Part shown: piece by piece, positions 40,574 to 49,089 of the stretch | Layout: each line of letters opens with the position of its first letter | How positions within the stretch are numbered: position 1 is the first letter of the stretch | NCBI RefSeq assembly: GCF_019443125.1 | Contig: NZ_JAHYXK010000001.1 | Coordinates: forward strand, 62,001-126,000 | Reading direction: 5' to 3' | DNA from: Pontibacter aydingkolensis | GTDB lineage: Bacteria; Bacteroidota; Bacteroidia; Cytophagales; Hymenobacteraceae | DNA: 64,000 nt | Program-made: the position numbers and the translations under genes | The notes under the pieces: model-generated | Database searches by the model: none | What the model was told of the DNA's origin: nothing | What the model saw: only the letters and a program-made list of their open reading frames with translations

Positions 40574-40969
40574 ATGAAACTAAAACACATACTTATACTT
40601 GTCTTGGTTATACTTATCGGCTGGTTTATTTACGATACCCTGTCTATACCCAGCGTTGATGATTTGAAAGGCGATTTTAAGGAAGTGGCCATGTACCGGA
40701 ACGAGAACAATACCGGGCCGATAGTAAGAGTGTATGCCGTTACAGTAAACGATACGCTGTGGCAGGAAATGCAGGCATACGGCGATTATATGCCACACAC
40801 CAAGTATGGCAACACCAAAGTATATTTCTTTCATCAGGATACTCCAGCACCTGGCAAAGTATACGCTGGCGAAGCAAACATTGACGCTCAATTTAATACC
40901 TATGTGTTAGCCAGGTATGAGAAAGATGCTATGGGGCAGGTATCGTTTATAAAGCATCCTTACAAGTAA
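40574..40969 (+). CDS. Unrecognised membrane-anchored protein
   Basis: A 131-residue protein with one N-terminal hydrophobic helix (about 4-20, ILILVLVILIGWFIYDTL), probably an uncleaved anchor, then a soluble domain of about 110 residues. That domain contains FKEVAMYRNENNTGPIVRVY and VYFFHQDTPAPGKVYAGEAN, which look beta-rich. I recognise no family and no catalytic motif. It starts 31 nt after the YdjM-like gene and may be cotranscribed. Confidence 0.6.
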   Translation: MKLKHILILVLVILIGWFIYDTLSIPSVDDLKGDFKEVAMYRNENNTGPIVRVYAVTVNDTLWQEMQAYGDYMPHTKYGNTKVYFFHQDTPAPGKVYAGEANIDAQFNTYVLARYEKDAMGQVSFIKHPYK

Positions 40970-41107
40970 AATCCAGCGAATTATTACTATCTGCTATACT
41001 CTAACGCCTACTTCATTTTATACTTCAACTCCTTCACTTTTATACTTTACATTAACTTGGCATTGCATTTGTACTTTCTGCTGATAACAGACGTTTAAAC
41101 AATTGCT

Positions 41108-42241
41108 ATGATAAGATTCCGACATTTTGCGGCTGCCGCTATACTTACTTTAAGTAGCCTGAGTGTATTTGCCCAGGGCGAAAAAAACAACTGGTATTTT
41201 GGTAAAGGGGCTGGTATTGTCTTTTCTGAGGGCACCCCTACTGCCACTTCAAGCCGTCTGTTTACCGAAGAAGGCAGCGCTACTCTTTCTGATAAAGACG
41301 GCAATTTGCTACTGTACACCAACGGCATCACCGTCTGGAACCGTAACCACAAAGTAATGCCAAACGGCAATAGCCTGATGGGAGGTAAATCGTCAACTCA
41401 GTCTGCGCTTATACTTCCGAAGCCTGGCAGCCAGACCATTTATTATATCTTCACGACAGATATTCAGGCACAGTCTAACGGCTTACGCTATAGTGTGGTG
41501 GATATGAGCAAAGACGGAGGCAGCGGAGATATTGTAACCCGCAACAACTTTATGATTGCCCCTGCCACCGAAAAGCTAACTGCAGTGCGCCATAGCAATG
41601 GCCGCGACTGGTGGGTAATAGCACACCGCTGGAACAGCAACGGTTATATGGCATACATGGTAGATGCAGAGGGTGTTGCCACCCAACCGGTTATGAGTAT
41701 GGTTGGCGTAGTGCATGGCGGCCCAAACAGCAAAGCTATCGGTTACCTGGTACCATCCCCTGATGGAACACGCCTTGCCGCCGCCCTCTGGAACGACGAC
41801 AGCAGTTTTGAGATTCTAAAGTTTGACCGCAGCACTGGCAAAGTATCAGACCCGATCCATTTAAAAGGTTTTAAACAGGCCTATGGTGTAGCTTTTTCTC
41901 CGGATGGCAGCAAATTATATGGTACGACTAACAATGGCCAGATGAACAAAGCCCAGATCGTACAATTTGACCTTAGAACTGGCAGCGCTGACGCAATTGC
42001 TAAATCAGCTACAATAATAGGCACATCGGGCAGCCCAAGTATAGGCGCCTTACAACTTGGCCCGGACGGCAAGATTTATGTGGCCCGAAAAGATAACTAC
42101 TACCTTGGAGTGATAAACAAACCAAACGCCAAAGGCACCGCCAGCGAATATGCAGACAACGGCTTCCACCTGGGCAAACAAAAAAGCGACTTAGGTTTGC
42201 CAAACTTCCCGCAGGGTCTTACAAGACAAAGTATAAAATAA
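41108..42241 (+). CDS. Exported beta-propeller-like protein
   Basis: A 377-residue exported protein: signal peptide (cut after VFA, about residue 21), then a series of propeller-type blades. Visible blade pieces include GEKNNWYFGKGAGIVFSEGT, SATLSDKDGNLLLYTNGITV, YLVPSPDGTRLAAALWNDDS and YGVAFSPDGSKLYGTTNNGQ. The start resembles the N-terminal part of large gliding/surface proteins of Bacteroidota, but no sorting domain follows, so it is probably periplasmic or at the cell surface by another route. The ligand is unknown. Confidence 0.75.
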   Translation: MIRFRHFAAAAILTLSSLSVFAQGEKNNWYFGKGAGIVFSEGTPTATSSRLFTEEGSATLSDKDGNLLLYTNGITVWNRNHKVMPNGNSLMGGKSSTQSALILPKPGSQTIYYIFTTDIQAQSNGLRYSVVDMSKDGGSGDIVTRNNFMIAPATEKLTAVRHSNGRDWWVIAHRWNSNGYMAYMVDAEGVATQPVMSMVGVVHGGPNSKAIGYLVPSPDGTRLAAALWNDDSSFEILKFDRSTGKVSDPIHLKGFKQAYGVAFSPDGSKLYGTTNNGQMNKAQIVQFDLRTGSADAIAKSATIIGTSGSPSIGALQLGPDGKIYVARKDNYYLGVINKPNAKGTASEYADNGFHLGKQKSDLGLPNFPQGLTRQSIK

Positions 42242-42245
42242 GTAT

Positions 42246-42291
42246 AAAATGAGAAGCGCCAGCCCTACAAAAGGCTGGCGCTTCTCATTTT
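42246..42291. terminator. Bidirectional terminator
   Basis: AAAATGAGAAGCGCCAGCC and GGCTGGCGCTTCTCATTTT form a perfect 19-bp stem with an 8-nt loop, between two convergent genes. Confidence 0.92.
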
Positions 42292-42323
42292 ATACTTTGT
42301 AGCTTAATCAGCAATTTAACCTA

Positions 42324-43718
42324 TTAAAGCACTTTTGGCTTACCGATCTTAAATCTCAGGAAACCCATAGCAAACGATCCACCCGGATTATTTTCCACGA
42401 AAGGCGCAGTTACATCGCGGGTACTTACACCAAACTCATAAACAGGCGTAACAATGGCAATACCAACCGGCAAGTTTATCTTGTCGCCTGCACCAGTCGA
42501 TACGCCTGTGCTTAAACGTAGCGCAGAAAATGGCTTTACATCAATTCCTAAACCAACAAAATCCTGGGAAATGTTGCCCGGAGCGTTGTTTAGGGCACGT
42601 ACATAGTCTATTCCAACTTCCACTCTTTCACCAATCTTTACGCCAACACCTGCTCTTAGGCGAGTAGGCAAGTCAGTTGTTAATTCACTTACAGGGCTAA
42701 ACACAAGGGCACTATCAATAATGGTTTTAGCCATATTAGCCGCCTCACCAAAACTATACTCTTCTGAGCCGTCAATCTCTGGTAGCTTAAAGCCTTTGTC
42801 CTGAGCCTGCAGCAGGTTTTCTGTCCAGGTCATTTTACCCAAGTCTGTTACAGATAAACCTACCTTCACAATTTTAACGATCTCGGCAGATAAGCCAATA
42901 TCAAAACCATGGCCGCGTCCTACCGGACTCAACAGTCCATCAGCATCGTTGTAAGTAAACTTCGGGTCGTTTAGGTATTTGTCATAGTCGATATCCAAAA
43001 TTGGAGAGGCTGCACTGTAAGCTTTTACTTCACCGCCATTAGAGCTGAACTCATATAAAGCCATACCCTGAATGTAACGGTAACCGGCACCACCATAAAT
43101 ATTTAACAAAGGTAGGTCGATTATCTTACGGCCGTAGGCAACGTTCCACTCGTTAACCCACGAAGCTTTTATTTCGGTGCCGTCAAACAATTTAGACACA
43201 TACACTGTCTGTCCCGGAGCATACTGCTGATATAATTCTGCATCCTGGCCCAGGAACAAAAGCTCAGAGAAGTTTTTATTAAAAGCCACATGACTTAAAG
43301 CGCGCTGACGGTTACTGAATGCCAGTCCGCCAAACTTAGGCAGGTTGATAGAGATGGCAAATGTGTTAAAATCTGCCCCGGCGTTAAGAACATTGTCACT
43401 GGTGAAGGCTTTTGCCAAATCGCGGCGTGCGGCCAATGTTAATTCATCTCCTTCTGCAGCCTCTATAAAGCGCTTCATAGTGGTTTTGGTTAGGGCCTGC
43501 GAACTGGCGCCCACTCCTCCTTCGCCAATAGTAAACGATACAATAGAAGTGCTTCGGCCCAGGTTACCCGGATTTACACCTATCGCCTGAAAATCATGCA
43601 CGAACGTATTCATTACACCGCCCCGGCCTACTACCGAAAAGCTGCTAAGTTCTGTTTGCGCCAGCGCACTTGCCTGTACCCCCGCAAAGGCAGCAGCCAG
43701 CATCAACAATTTTTTCAT
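42324..43718 (-). CDS. DUF5723 family outer-membrane protein
   Basis: A 464-residue exported protein with a signal peptide (MKKLLMLAAAFAGVQASALA). The pattern fits DUF5723, a Bacteroidota family of predicted beta-barrel outer-membrane proteins related to the PorV/FadL fold. Visible segments: FQAIGVNPGNLGR near the N-terminus, VKVGLSVTDLGKMTWTENLL, LPTRLRAGVGVKIGERVEVG and VGIAIVTPVYEFGVSTRDVT. The function is unknown. It is transcribed toward the propeller gene, from which a terminator separates it. Its upstream region to 43988 is AT-rich and shared with divergent meaB. Confidence 0.82.
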   Translation of the reverse strand: MKKLLMLAAAFAGVQASALAQTELSSFSVVGRGGVMNTFVHDFQAIGVNPGNLGRSTSIVSFTIGEGGVGASSQALTKTTMKRFIEAAEGDELTLAARRDLAKAFTSDNVLNAGADFNTFAISINLPKFGGLAFSNRQRALSHVAFNKNFSELLFLGQDAELYQQYAPGQTVYVSKLFDGTEIKASWVNEWNVAYGRKIIDLPLLNIYGGAGYRYIQGMALYEFSSNGGEVKAYSAASPILDIDYDKYLNDPKFTYNDADGLLSPVGRGHGFDIGLSAEIVKIVKVGLSVTDLGKMTWTENLLQAQDKGFKLPEIDGSEEYSFGEAANMAKTIIDSALVFSPVSELTTDLPTRLRAGVGVKIGERVEVGIDYVRALNNAPGNISQDFVGLGIDVKPFSALRLSTGVSTGAGDKINLPVGIAIVTPVYEFGVSTRDVTAPFVENNPGGSFAMGFLRFKIGKPKVL

Positions 43719-43988
43719 AAGGGTTGGTTGTTGTATTTTAAACTTTTGTTTGGTTAGATCAAGCTGCCGATGCTGTTGTGCAGTTGCATTGAAACTATTT
43801 ATACTTCAATACTTTACAAAGGCATCAAATCAGGTGCAATTTCCGGTTTTTAGATTTGATTTCCATATATATCCACAAAATTATTTGTTCAATTATATAT
43901 AGAAATCTATATTAATAAGTTTATCTAAAACGAATACGCGTATAAGTTTTAAATTTGTGAACATCACCGCAACCTATACCGATTAGAT

Positions 43989-44969
43989 TTGGCAAAGAGA
44001 TTCAGCACCGAAACCTACGTAAAAGGCATACTTTCCGGAGACCGGGTAATGCTGAGCCGTGCCATCACGCTGGTAGAAAGCAGGCTAGCCTCTGACCAGG
44101 AACTAGCTCAGCAGGTTATTGATGCTGTACTGCCTCATGCTGGTAATTCTGTTCGGATAGGTATAACCGGTGTGCCGGGTGTTGGCAAAAGCACTTTTAT
44201 CGAGGCCTTTGGCAGTTACTTAATTAAAGAACAAAATAAGAAGTTGGCTGTACTAGCCATAGACCCCACCAGCCAGCGCTCCGGCGGAAGTATATTGGGC
44301 GATAAAACCCGCATGGAGGAACTCTCCATGAACTCGCAGGCATACATACGGCCCTCACCTGCAGGTAAATCACTGGGTGGCGTTGCTAAAAACACCCGCG
44401 AAACCATTATACTTTGTGAGGCCGCAGGCTTTGATACCATTATAGTAGAGACAGTAGGTGTTGGCCAATCTGAAACTGCTGTTCATGCCATGGTTGATTT
44501 CTTTTTGCTGCTGATGCTGGCCGGTGCCGGCGATGAGCTGCAGGGAATAAAGCGCGGCATCATGGAGATGGCCGATGCCGTAGCCATTACAAAAGCCGAT
44601 GAACATAATGTGCATAAAGCAAACGCTGCCAAAGCTGAGTACCAAAATGCCCTGCACCTTTACCCGGTTGGTGCTTCAGGTTGGGTACCTCGGGTTAGTA
44701 CCTGCTCTGCGCTACAGAATACCGGCCTCGATACTATCTGGCAAATCATTAGCGATTACCTGGACCTTACCCATAACAATGGTTTCTTCGATAAAAAGCG
44801 CCGTGATCAGAACCTGCAATGGATGTACGAAGCCATTCGACAGGGCCTGGAAGATAACTTCTACGGTCATCAGCAGGTAAAAGAGCAGCTGCTCGGCATA
44901 GCTGATCAGGTTAAGGAGGGCCAGAAGTCTGCCTTTGCCGCTGCTGATGAGTTGTTGCGGCTGGTATAG
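43989..44969 (+). CDS. meaB: Methylmalonyl-CoA mutase-associated GTPase MeaB
   Basis: MeaB-type G3E GTPase, 326 residues, that protects methylmalonyl-CoA mutase and gates loading of adenosylcobalamin. Walker A GVPGVGKST is at about residues 59-67, followed by AVLAIDPTSQRSGGSILGDK with the conserved Asp and ETVGVGQSE with the Walker B region. GTP specificity is given by ITKADEHN. The start is a TTG: the next Met (about residue 21) would remove the conserved N-terminal helix, and no ATG lies upstream in frame. TAAATTTG at 43950-43957 is a possible -7 box. It works with MutAB encoded 5 kb away. Confidence 0.94.
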   Translation: MAKRFSTETYVKGILSGDRVMLSRAITLVESRLASDQELAQQVIDAVLPHAGNSVRIGITGVPGVGKSTFIEAFGSYLIKEQNKKLAVLAIDPTSQRSGGSILGDKTRMEELSMNSQAYIRPSPAGKSLGGVAKNTRETIILCEAAGFDTIIVETVGVGQSETAVHAMVDFFLLLMLAGAGDELQGIKRGIMEMADAVAITKADEHNVHKANAAKAEYQNALHLYPVGASGWVPRVSTCSALQNTGLDTIWQIISDYLDLTHNNGFFDKKRRDQNLQWMYEAIRQGLEDNFYGHQQVKEQLLGIADQVKEGQKSAFAAADELLRLV

Positions 44970-44973
44970 GATA

Positions 44974-45290
44974 TCCAACCACCCCTCTCCCGAAGCAAGT
45001 CCGGGATCTTCGACTTGTCTAAGACGGGGAATGCTGCCTTTGCAGGTTCTAAAGTATAAGTTTCATTAATGAAGCCAATGGCGAACAGGTCGCGACCTGT
45101 CCCTACAGAACAATTCCCAACCCTCTCTTTTCTGTAATCCTGTCAAGGAACTTGGTAGAAGGGAGGTTAAGCAGGAGCTACACAGCTTATACTTTTACAG
45201 GAATAATGTAAGAATTACTCGCCTTAGACTACCGGGAACGCGAGTTTGAAGGTAGTGAACTCAGCTCTGAGGGCTAGGAATAGTTAGACA
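44974..45290. repeat. MITE-like element C with GGACAGG palindrome
   Basis: The 433-bp gap 44970-45402 has no gene. It begins with TCCAACCACCCCTCTCCCGA, as at other copies. Its interior from about 45040 to 45240 is the inverse of element B (19600-19740), including ATGAAGCCAATGGCGAACAG. The right end is degenerate. The rest of the gap is the terminator at 45307. Confidence 0.65.
45083..45102. repeat. 20-bp palindrome, copy 4 with one change
   Basis: GAACAGGTCGCGACCTGTCC, differing from the other three copies only at the second base. Confidence 0.8.
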
Positions 45291-45306
45291 TGGAGCTGCT
45301 GATACT

Positions 45307-45343
45307 AAAAAAACAGCCGGCCCATTACTGAACCGGCTGTTTT
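45307..45343 (-). terminator. Terminator after folB
   Basis: AAAACAGCCGG/CCGGCTGTTTT, an 11-bp perfect stem with flanking A and T runs, 60 nt past the folB stop. Confidence 0.82.
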
Positions 45344-45402
45344 ATACTTTATACTTTCAGATTAGAGAATCCTAAAATCCCCAAATCCTATGAATCCTAG
45401 TC

Positions 45403-45759
45403 CTAGCGTGCTTCTTCTAAACTAACCTTGGCCCATTTACAGATACCGCCAAGTGGTGGATTAAACTTATATACATTAACCTTTACCGACTGAACAAACG
45501 GGAACCGATCGTATACTTTGTCGATGATGCGGTGGCCGAGGTGCTCTAGCAGGCGTGCAGGTATTTTCATTTCCTCCAGCACTAGTTTGTACAGCACTTC
45601 GTAGTTTACCGTTTCGTCAAGGTTATCGGTTTCGGCGGCACGGCGCAGATCGGTGTTGATAATCAGGTCGATGCCATACTTATTACCAATTCGCTGTTCC
45701 TCGTCATAAAACCCATGGAAGGCAAAGAACTCCATGCCCTCCAGCGCAATCTGCCCCAT
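45403..45759 (-). CDS. folB: Dihydroneopterin aldolase
   Basis: A 118-residue FolB, which cleaves dihydroneopterin to 6-hydroxymethyl-dihydropterin in folate synthesis. The N-terminal GQIALEGMEFFAFHGFYDEE matches the family opening (FxxxHGxxxxE), followed by DETVNYEVLYKLVLEEM and LLEHLGHRIIDKVYDRFPFV, with the usual Glu and the substrate-binding region KFNPPLGG. Normal length. It lies 9 nt after the DivIVA-like gene on the same strand, so it belongs to the WD40-DivIVA-folB transcript. Confidence 0.93.
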   Translation of the reverse strand: MGQIALEGMEFFAFHGFYDEEQRIGNKYGIDLIINTDLRRAAETDNLDETVNYEVLYKLVLEEMKIPARLLEHLGHRIIDKVYDRFPFVQSVKVNVYKFNPPLGGICKWAKVSLEEAR

Positions 45760-45768
45760 ATTTGCTGC

Positions 45769-46743
45769 TTAGCCTATATCGTCGAAGAAAGAACCGCCGC
45801 CTTGTTTAACAGCAACTCCGTTTGTAGCGTAGGCATTCCGCGATGGCTCTGTGTTTGGAGGTTGAACCTCTAGTTTATCCGGCGTTACAGGCTGTATTTC
45901 AGGAACTGGCTGCTCAATATCCGGCGCAGGCACACGACCCGGATAATCTGGCTGTATTGGCTCAATCTCCGGCGACGGAATATTGGGCACTGGCGTTGTT
46001 GGGGTAGGCACCTCGTTTGGCTGCGTTACATCCGGAGCCGGATCGCCAAACGGTTCGTACTCTTTGCCGTTACCATTACTTAATGCTATAGGCGCGTTCG
46101 CTGCCGTAGACTCAGGCAGGATGTATGTGTTGTTTTCAGTATTCATTTCTTTCAGATTTTTTAACAGCTCCGTGTTCTCCACACGAACACCGGCAGCTCT
46201 TGAAAGAATACTGTTTGTACCGTTTTTAGGTTTAGATTTAGTTCGTTCTGCCTTCTCAAGCGCCTCGTTAGCAAGGTTTCTCAGTTCACGCACCACTGTA
46301 TCCAATTGGTCTTCCATGCGCAGGTAATCCAGCTCTAGGTTCTTTACCTCCTGCTGCATCTCTGCCACCATTTTCTCAGATTCTTTTTTTGCGTTTTCCA
46401 GCATCTGGCGGGCCTCATTTCGGGCTTGGTTCAGCAGTTCGTTGGCCTTCAGCTCTGCTTCGCGTCCTTTTAACTCAGCAGATTTGGTGGCCTGCTCTAA
46501 TATGCTGTTTCCTGTATCTTCGGCCGTCTTAAGCGTTTTGTATAGCGACGATTCCACCTCGCGCAGTTTCTGGGTTTCGCGGTGCGAAGCATCCAGTTTC
46601 ATACGCAGATCCTTGTTCTCATCCAGCAGCTTTTCCCACTGCTGCGAAAGGGTTAGCAAAAAAGCGTTTACTTCGTCCTTGTCTAATCCTCTAAATGCCT
46701 TCTCAAACGTTTTTTGCCTGATCTCTAATGGTGTAATCTTCAT
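45769..46743 (-). CDS. DivIVA-domain protein with proline-rich tail
   Basis: A 324-residue DivIVA-like protein. The N-terminal DivIVA domain (about 1-40) reads MKITPLEIRQKTFEKAFRGL with KDEVNAFLLTLSQQWEKLL, which binds curved membranes in known members. A long coiled coil follows (about 35-175), then a Pro/Glu-rich disordered tail (about 225-305, for example PTPTTPVPNIPSPEIEPIQP) and the end GGGSFFDDIG. In other bacteria DivIVA proteins organise division or polar growth; the role in Bacteroidota is not established. Its first 41 nt overlap the end of the WD40 gene, so translation is probably coupled. Confidence 0.88.
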   Translation of the reverse strand: MKITPLEIRQKTFEKAFRGLDKDEVNAFLLTLSQQWEKLLDENKDLRMKLDASHRETQKLREVESSLYKTLKTAEDTGNSILEQATKSAELKGREAELKANELLNQARNEARQMLENAKKESEKMVAEMQQEVKNLELDYLRMEDQLDTVVRELRNLANEALEKAERTKSKPKNGTNSILSRAAGVRVENTELLKNLKEMNTENNTYILPESTAANAPIALSNGNGKEYEPFGDPAPDVTQPNEVPTPTTPVPNIPSPEIEPIQPDYPGRVPAPDIEQPVPEIQPVTPDKLEVQPPNTEPSRNAYATNGVAVKQGGGSFFDDIG

Positions 46744-47665
46744 AACTTGAACCTAAATTAATATCCCAAACCGAAATGGTGCGGTCATCGCTACACGAAA
46801 CTAACTGATTCTTGTGAGCCGACCAAAATAATTTATTAACCGATGTGCCATGGCTCGCATTTCGCACTTTGTCTATCACTTTCAGCAACTTAAAAGTCTC
46901 GGCATCCCATACTTTGATAGACTTATCCATGCTGCAGGTGGCAAAATGGCGGCCATCCGGGCTAAAGGTAATGTGGTTGATGGTGTACATATGCGCAATC
47001 AGGTAACCACGTTCTTTATATTGATTTTCTATCTCCCACACCCGCAGGTGAGCATCGCGGCCTCCCGTTAGCAGCAATTTGCCATCGGGCGTGTAAGCCA
47101 CTGTAAAAACAGAGTTGGTATGCGACTTCAGTTCATATTTTACGGCCATACTTGTGGCATCAAAAATCCGCACCACATTATCGCTATAGCCTACAGCCAG
47201 TTCGTTGCTAAACTTATTATAGGCCAAGCACCTTGCACTCTGGTCAGATTTCCGGATAATGGTTTCCAACTCAAAAGTATGGCTATTAAGCACACAAATT
47301 GCACCGTTGCCCATGGCCACGTATACTTTCTCTGAAGTATGAATTATATCAAAAATGGCAACTTTAGGCAGCGGCACAGATTTTAAAATCTGCTTATTAG
47401 CCAGGTCTATCACCTGCACACCTTCTTGGTTCTGGCCGATCAGCAGCAGGTTACGGTCTGGTACATAGCGTAATGCGTAAACAGAGCTGGTTACTTTTGC
47501 AATTAGCTCCCCGTTCTCAGGTTCGTTCAGGTCCCAGGCTACCACCATGCCATCCCCGGCACCGGAAAAAAAGACGTTTTCATCACTGCTTCTCTCCAAA
47601 GTATAAACGCAGTCGCGGTGGCCGGTTAAGGTGGCTACTTTTTGTACTTGTATCTTGCTGGCCAT
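46703..47665 (-). CDS. WD40-repeat protein
   Basis: A 320-residue protein of about seven WD40 blades forming one propeller. Clear repeats include KVATLTGHRDCVYTLERSSD, LKSHTNSVFTVAYTPDGKLL with GGRDAHLRVWEIE, ITFSPDGRHFATCSMDKSIK with VWDAE, and NQLVSCSDDRTISVWDINLG. No signal peptide or extra domain is seen, so it is a cytoplasmic scaffold or binding protein. The partner is unknown; the tight overlap with the DivIVA-like gene suggests the two act together. Confidence 0.9.
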   Translation of the reverse strand: MASKIQVQKVATLTGHRDCVYTLERSSDENVFFSGAGDGMVVAWDLNEPENGELIAKVTSSVYALRYVPDRNLLLIGQNQEGVQVIDLANKQILKSVPLPKVAIFDIIHTSEKVYVAMGNGAICVLNSHTFELETIIRKSDQSARCLAYNKFSNELAVGYSDNVVRIFDATSMAVKYELKSHTNSVFTVAYTPDGKLLLTGGRDAHLRVWEIENQYKERGYLIAHMYTINHITFSPDGRHFATCSMDKSIKVWDAETFKLLKVIDKVRNASHGTSVNKLFWSAHKNQLVSCSDDRTISVWDINLGSSYEDYTIRDQAKNV

Positions 47666-47771
47666 AATGCCAATATGGTTCTGTGTCTTAAAATTTAGCT
47701 AAATTTACAACAATATAGCCTAACAAAGCGTGCCCATACTTATAAAACCTGTTACCTGCTAGTATATTGCC

Positions 47772-48410
47772 ATGCCCCTCTTACAAATTCAGCAACTAAA
47801 CCAGCATGCAGTTCTGGGTATCTGGCAAACCCAGGAAACTCTGGAAGAGCTACTAAGCTTGTTGCCTGCGCACGTAAATGTATCGGAGATTGATCAGGTA
47901 CACGACAAACGCAGAAGGGAGTGGCTGGCCAGCAGGGTACTGGTTTATACTTTGCTGGGGCAATTTACCACTACTCCTACCGTTCTCAGAAAAAATGAAA
48001 ATGGTAAGCCCTACTTTGAAGAACAGGGTCTTCACGTTTCTATTTCGCACTCGCCTTACTTAGCCGCCGTTATAATTTCTGCTAAACATGAAGTTGGCAT
48101 AGATATTGAACTTGTATCGCAAAAGGCGCTGCGTGTGGCAGGCAAGTTTTTAAGCGAGGCAGAAAAAGTTTATACTGCCCTTGATGAAACACAGACCTGT
48201 CTGTACTGGAGTGCCAAAGAAACGTTGTATAAGTTGTATAGCCGTAAGCGATTGATTTTTAAGGACAATTTGATTTTATGTCCGGGTAAAGATCAAAATA
48301 TTCTGGAAGGGCAGGTAATAACCGCTGATTTGAGTAAATTGTATCAGATTAGATTTGAATTTCTGCAAAACCATGTGCTTACTTACTGCATCGACTATAC
48401 ACAAACTTAA
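47772..48410 (+). CDS. 4'-phosphopantetheinyl transferase superfamily protein
   Basis: A 212-residue Sfp-type phosphopantetheinyl transferase that activates acyl or peptidyl carrier proteins using CoA. Key motifs: HVSISHSPYLAAVIIS, GIDIELVSQKALRVAGKFLS with the Mg-binding Asp and Glu, and YWSAKETLYKLY with the catalytic Glu-Lys. Family members of this size modify carrier proteins for fatty acids or secondary metabolites; no synthase is nearby. It diverges from the WD40 gene across 106 bp. Confidence 0.9.
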   Translation: MPLLQIQQLNQHAVLGIWQTQETLEELLSLLPAHVNVSEIDQVHDKRRREWLASRVLVYTLLGQFTTTPTVLRKNENGKPYFEEQGLHVSISHSPYLAAVIISAKHEVGIDIELVSQKALRVAGKFLSEAEKVYTALDETQTCLYWSAKETLYKLYSRKRLIFKDNLILCPGKDQNILEGQVITADLSKLYQIRFEFLQNHVLTYCIDYTQT

Positions 48411-48431
48411 ACAGAACTAACGCTTAAAACC

Positions 48432-49016
48432 ATGAAACACTTTGCCACATTTGCCGCCGCGTTTTTATTAACTGCCTGTGCGTATGCGCAGGGTGGTGGT
48501 TACCAATTGGGCGATAAAGTTGCCAACTTTTCGCTTCAGGGCGCTAATAACCAGGCTGTATCGCTTAGTGATTTTACCAATGCCAAAACCGTGGTGCTGG
48601 TGTTTACAAATAACCAATGCCCTTATGCCAAGCTTTACGAAAACCGTTTGGTTACCATGGCCAGTACCTATGCTAACCGTGGCGTACAGTTTATCTTTAT
48701 AAATCCGGGCGCAGGCGAGGGTACAGAAACGCTTGAAGAAATGAGCGCCAAGAACTACAGTTTCCCGTACCTGGCAGATAGGGGCCAGAAAATAAGCTCG
48801 CAGTTCGGTGCTACCAAAACCCCTGAGGTGTTTGTACTGCACAATACCGGCGATAGCTTTGTGCTAAAGTATAAAGGCGCCATTGATGATAACCCACAAG
48901 TAGAATCCGGTGTGAAAAACTTTTACCTGCGCGGTGTGATCGATGATGTGCTGTCTAATAAGCCCATCGCTGCCGGCGATAAAAGAGCCACAGGTTGTTT
49001 GATTAAAAAGTACTAA
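48432..49016 (+). CDS. Exported thioredoxin-fold redoxin
   Basis: A 194-residue exported protein with a signal peptide (MKHFATFAAAFLLTACAYA; cut either before the Cys as a lipoprotein or after AYA). The mature part is an AhpC/TSA-type redoxin: FSLQGANNQAVSLSDFTNAK, the motif TNNQCPYAKLYENR with a single Cys of the CxxA form, and FGATKTPEVFVLHN containing the cis-Pro. With only one Cys in the motif, disulfide exchange by the usual CxxC mechanism is unlikely. It follows the PPTase gene by 21 nt. Substrate unknown. Confidence 0.85.
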   Translation: MKHFATFAAAFLLTACAYAQGGGYQLGDKVANFSLQGANNQAVSLSDFTNAKTVVLVFTNNQCPYAKLYENRLVTMASTYANRGVQFIFINPGAGEGTETLEEMSAKNYSFPYLADRGQKISSQFGATKTPEVFVLHNTGDSFVLKYKGAIDDNPQVESGVKNFYLRGVIDDVLSNKPIAAGDKRATGCLIKKY

Positions 49017-49022
49017 GTTTTT

Positions 49023-49068
49023 AAAAAAAAGAGCGGGCCGACTTTAATAGTCGGCCCGCTCTTTTTTT
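49023..49068. terminator. Bidirectional terminator
   Basis: AAAAAAAGAGCGGGCCGACT and AGTCGGCCCGCTCTTTTTTT, a perfect 20-bp stem with a 5-nt loop, between convergent genes. Confidence 0.93.
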
Positions 49069-49089
49069 AGCATTATAATTTTCGACACC

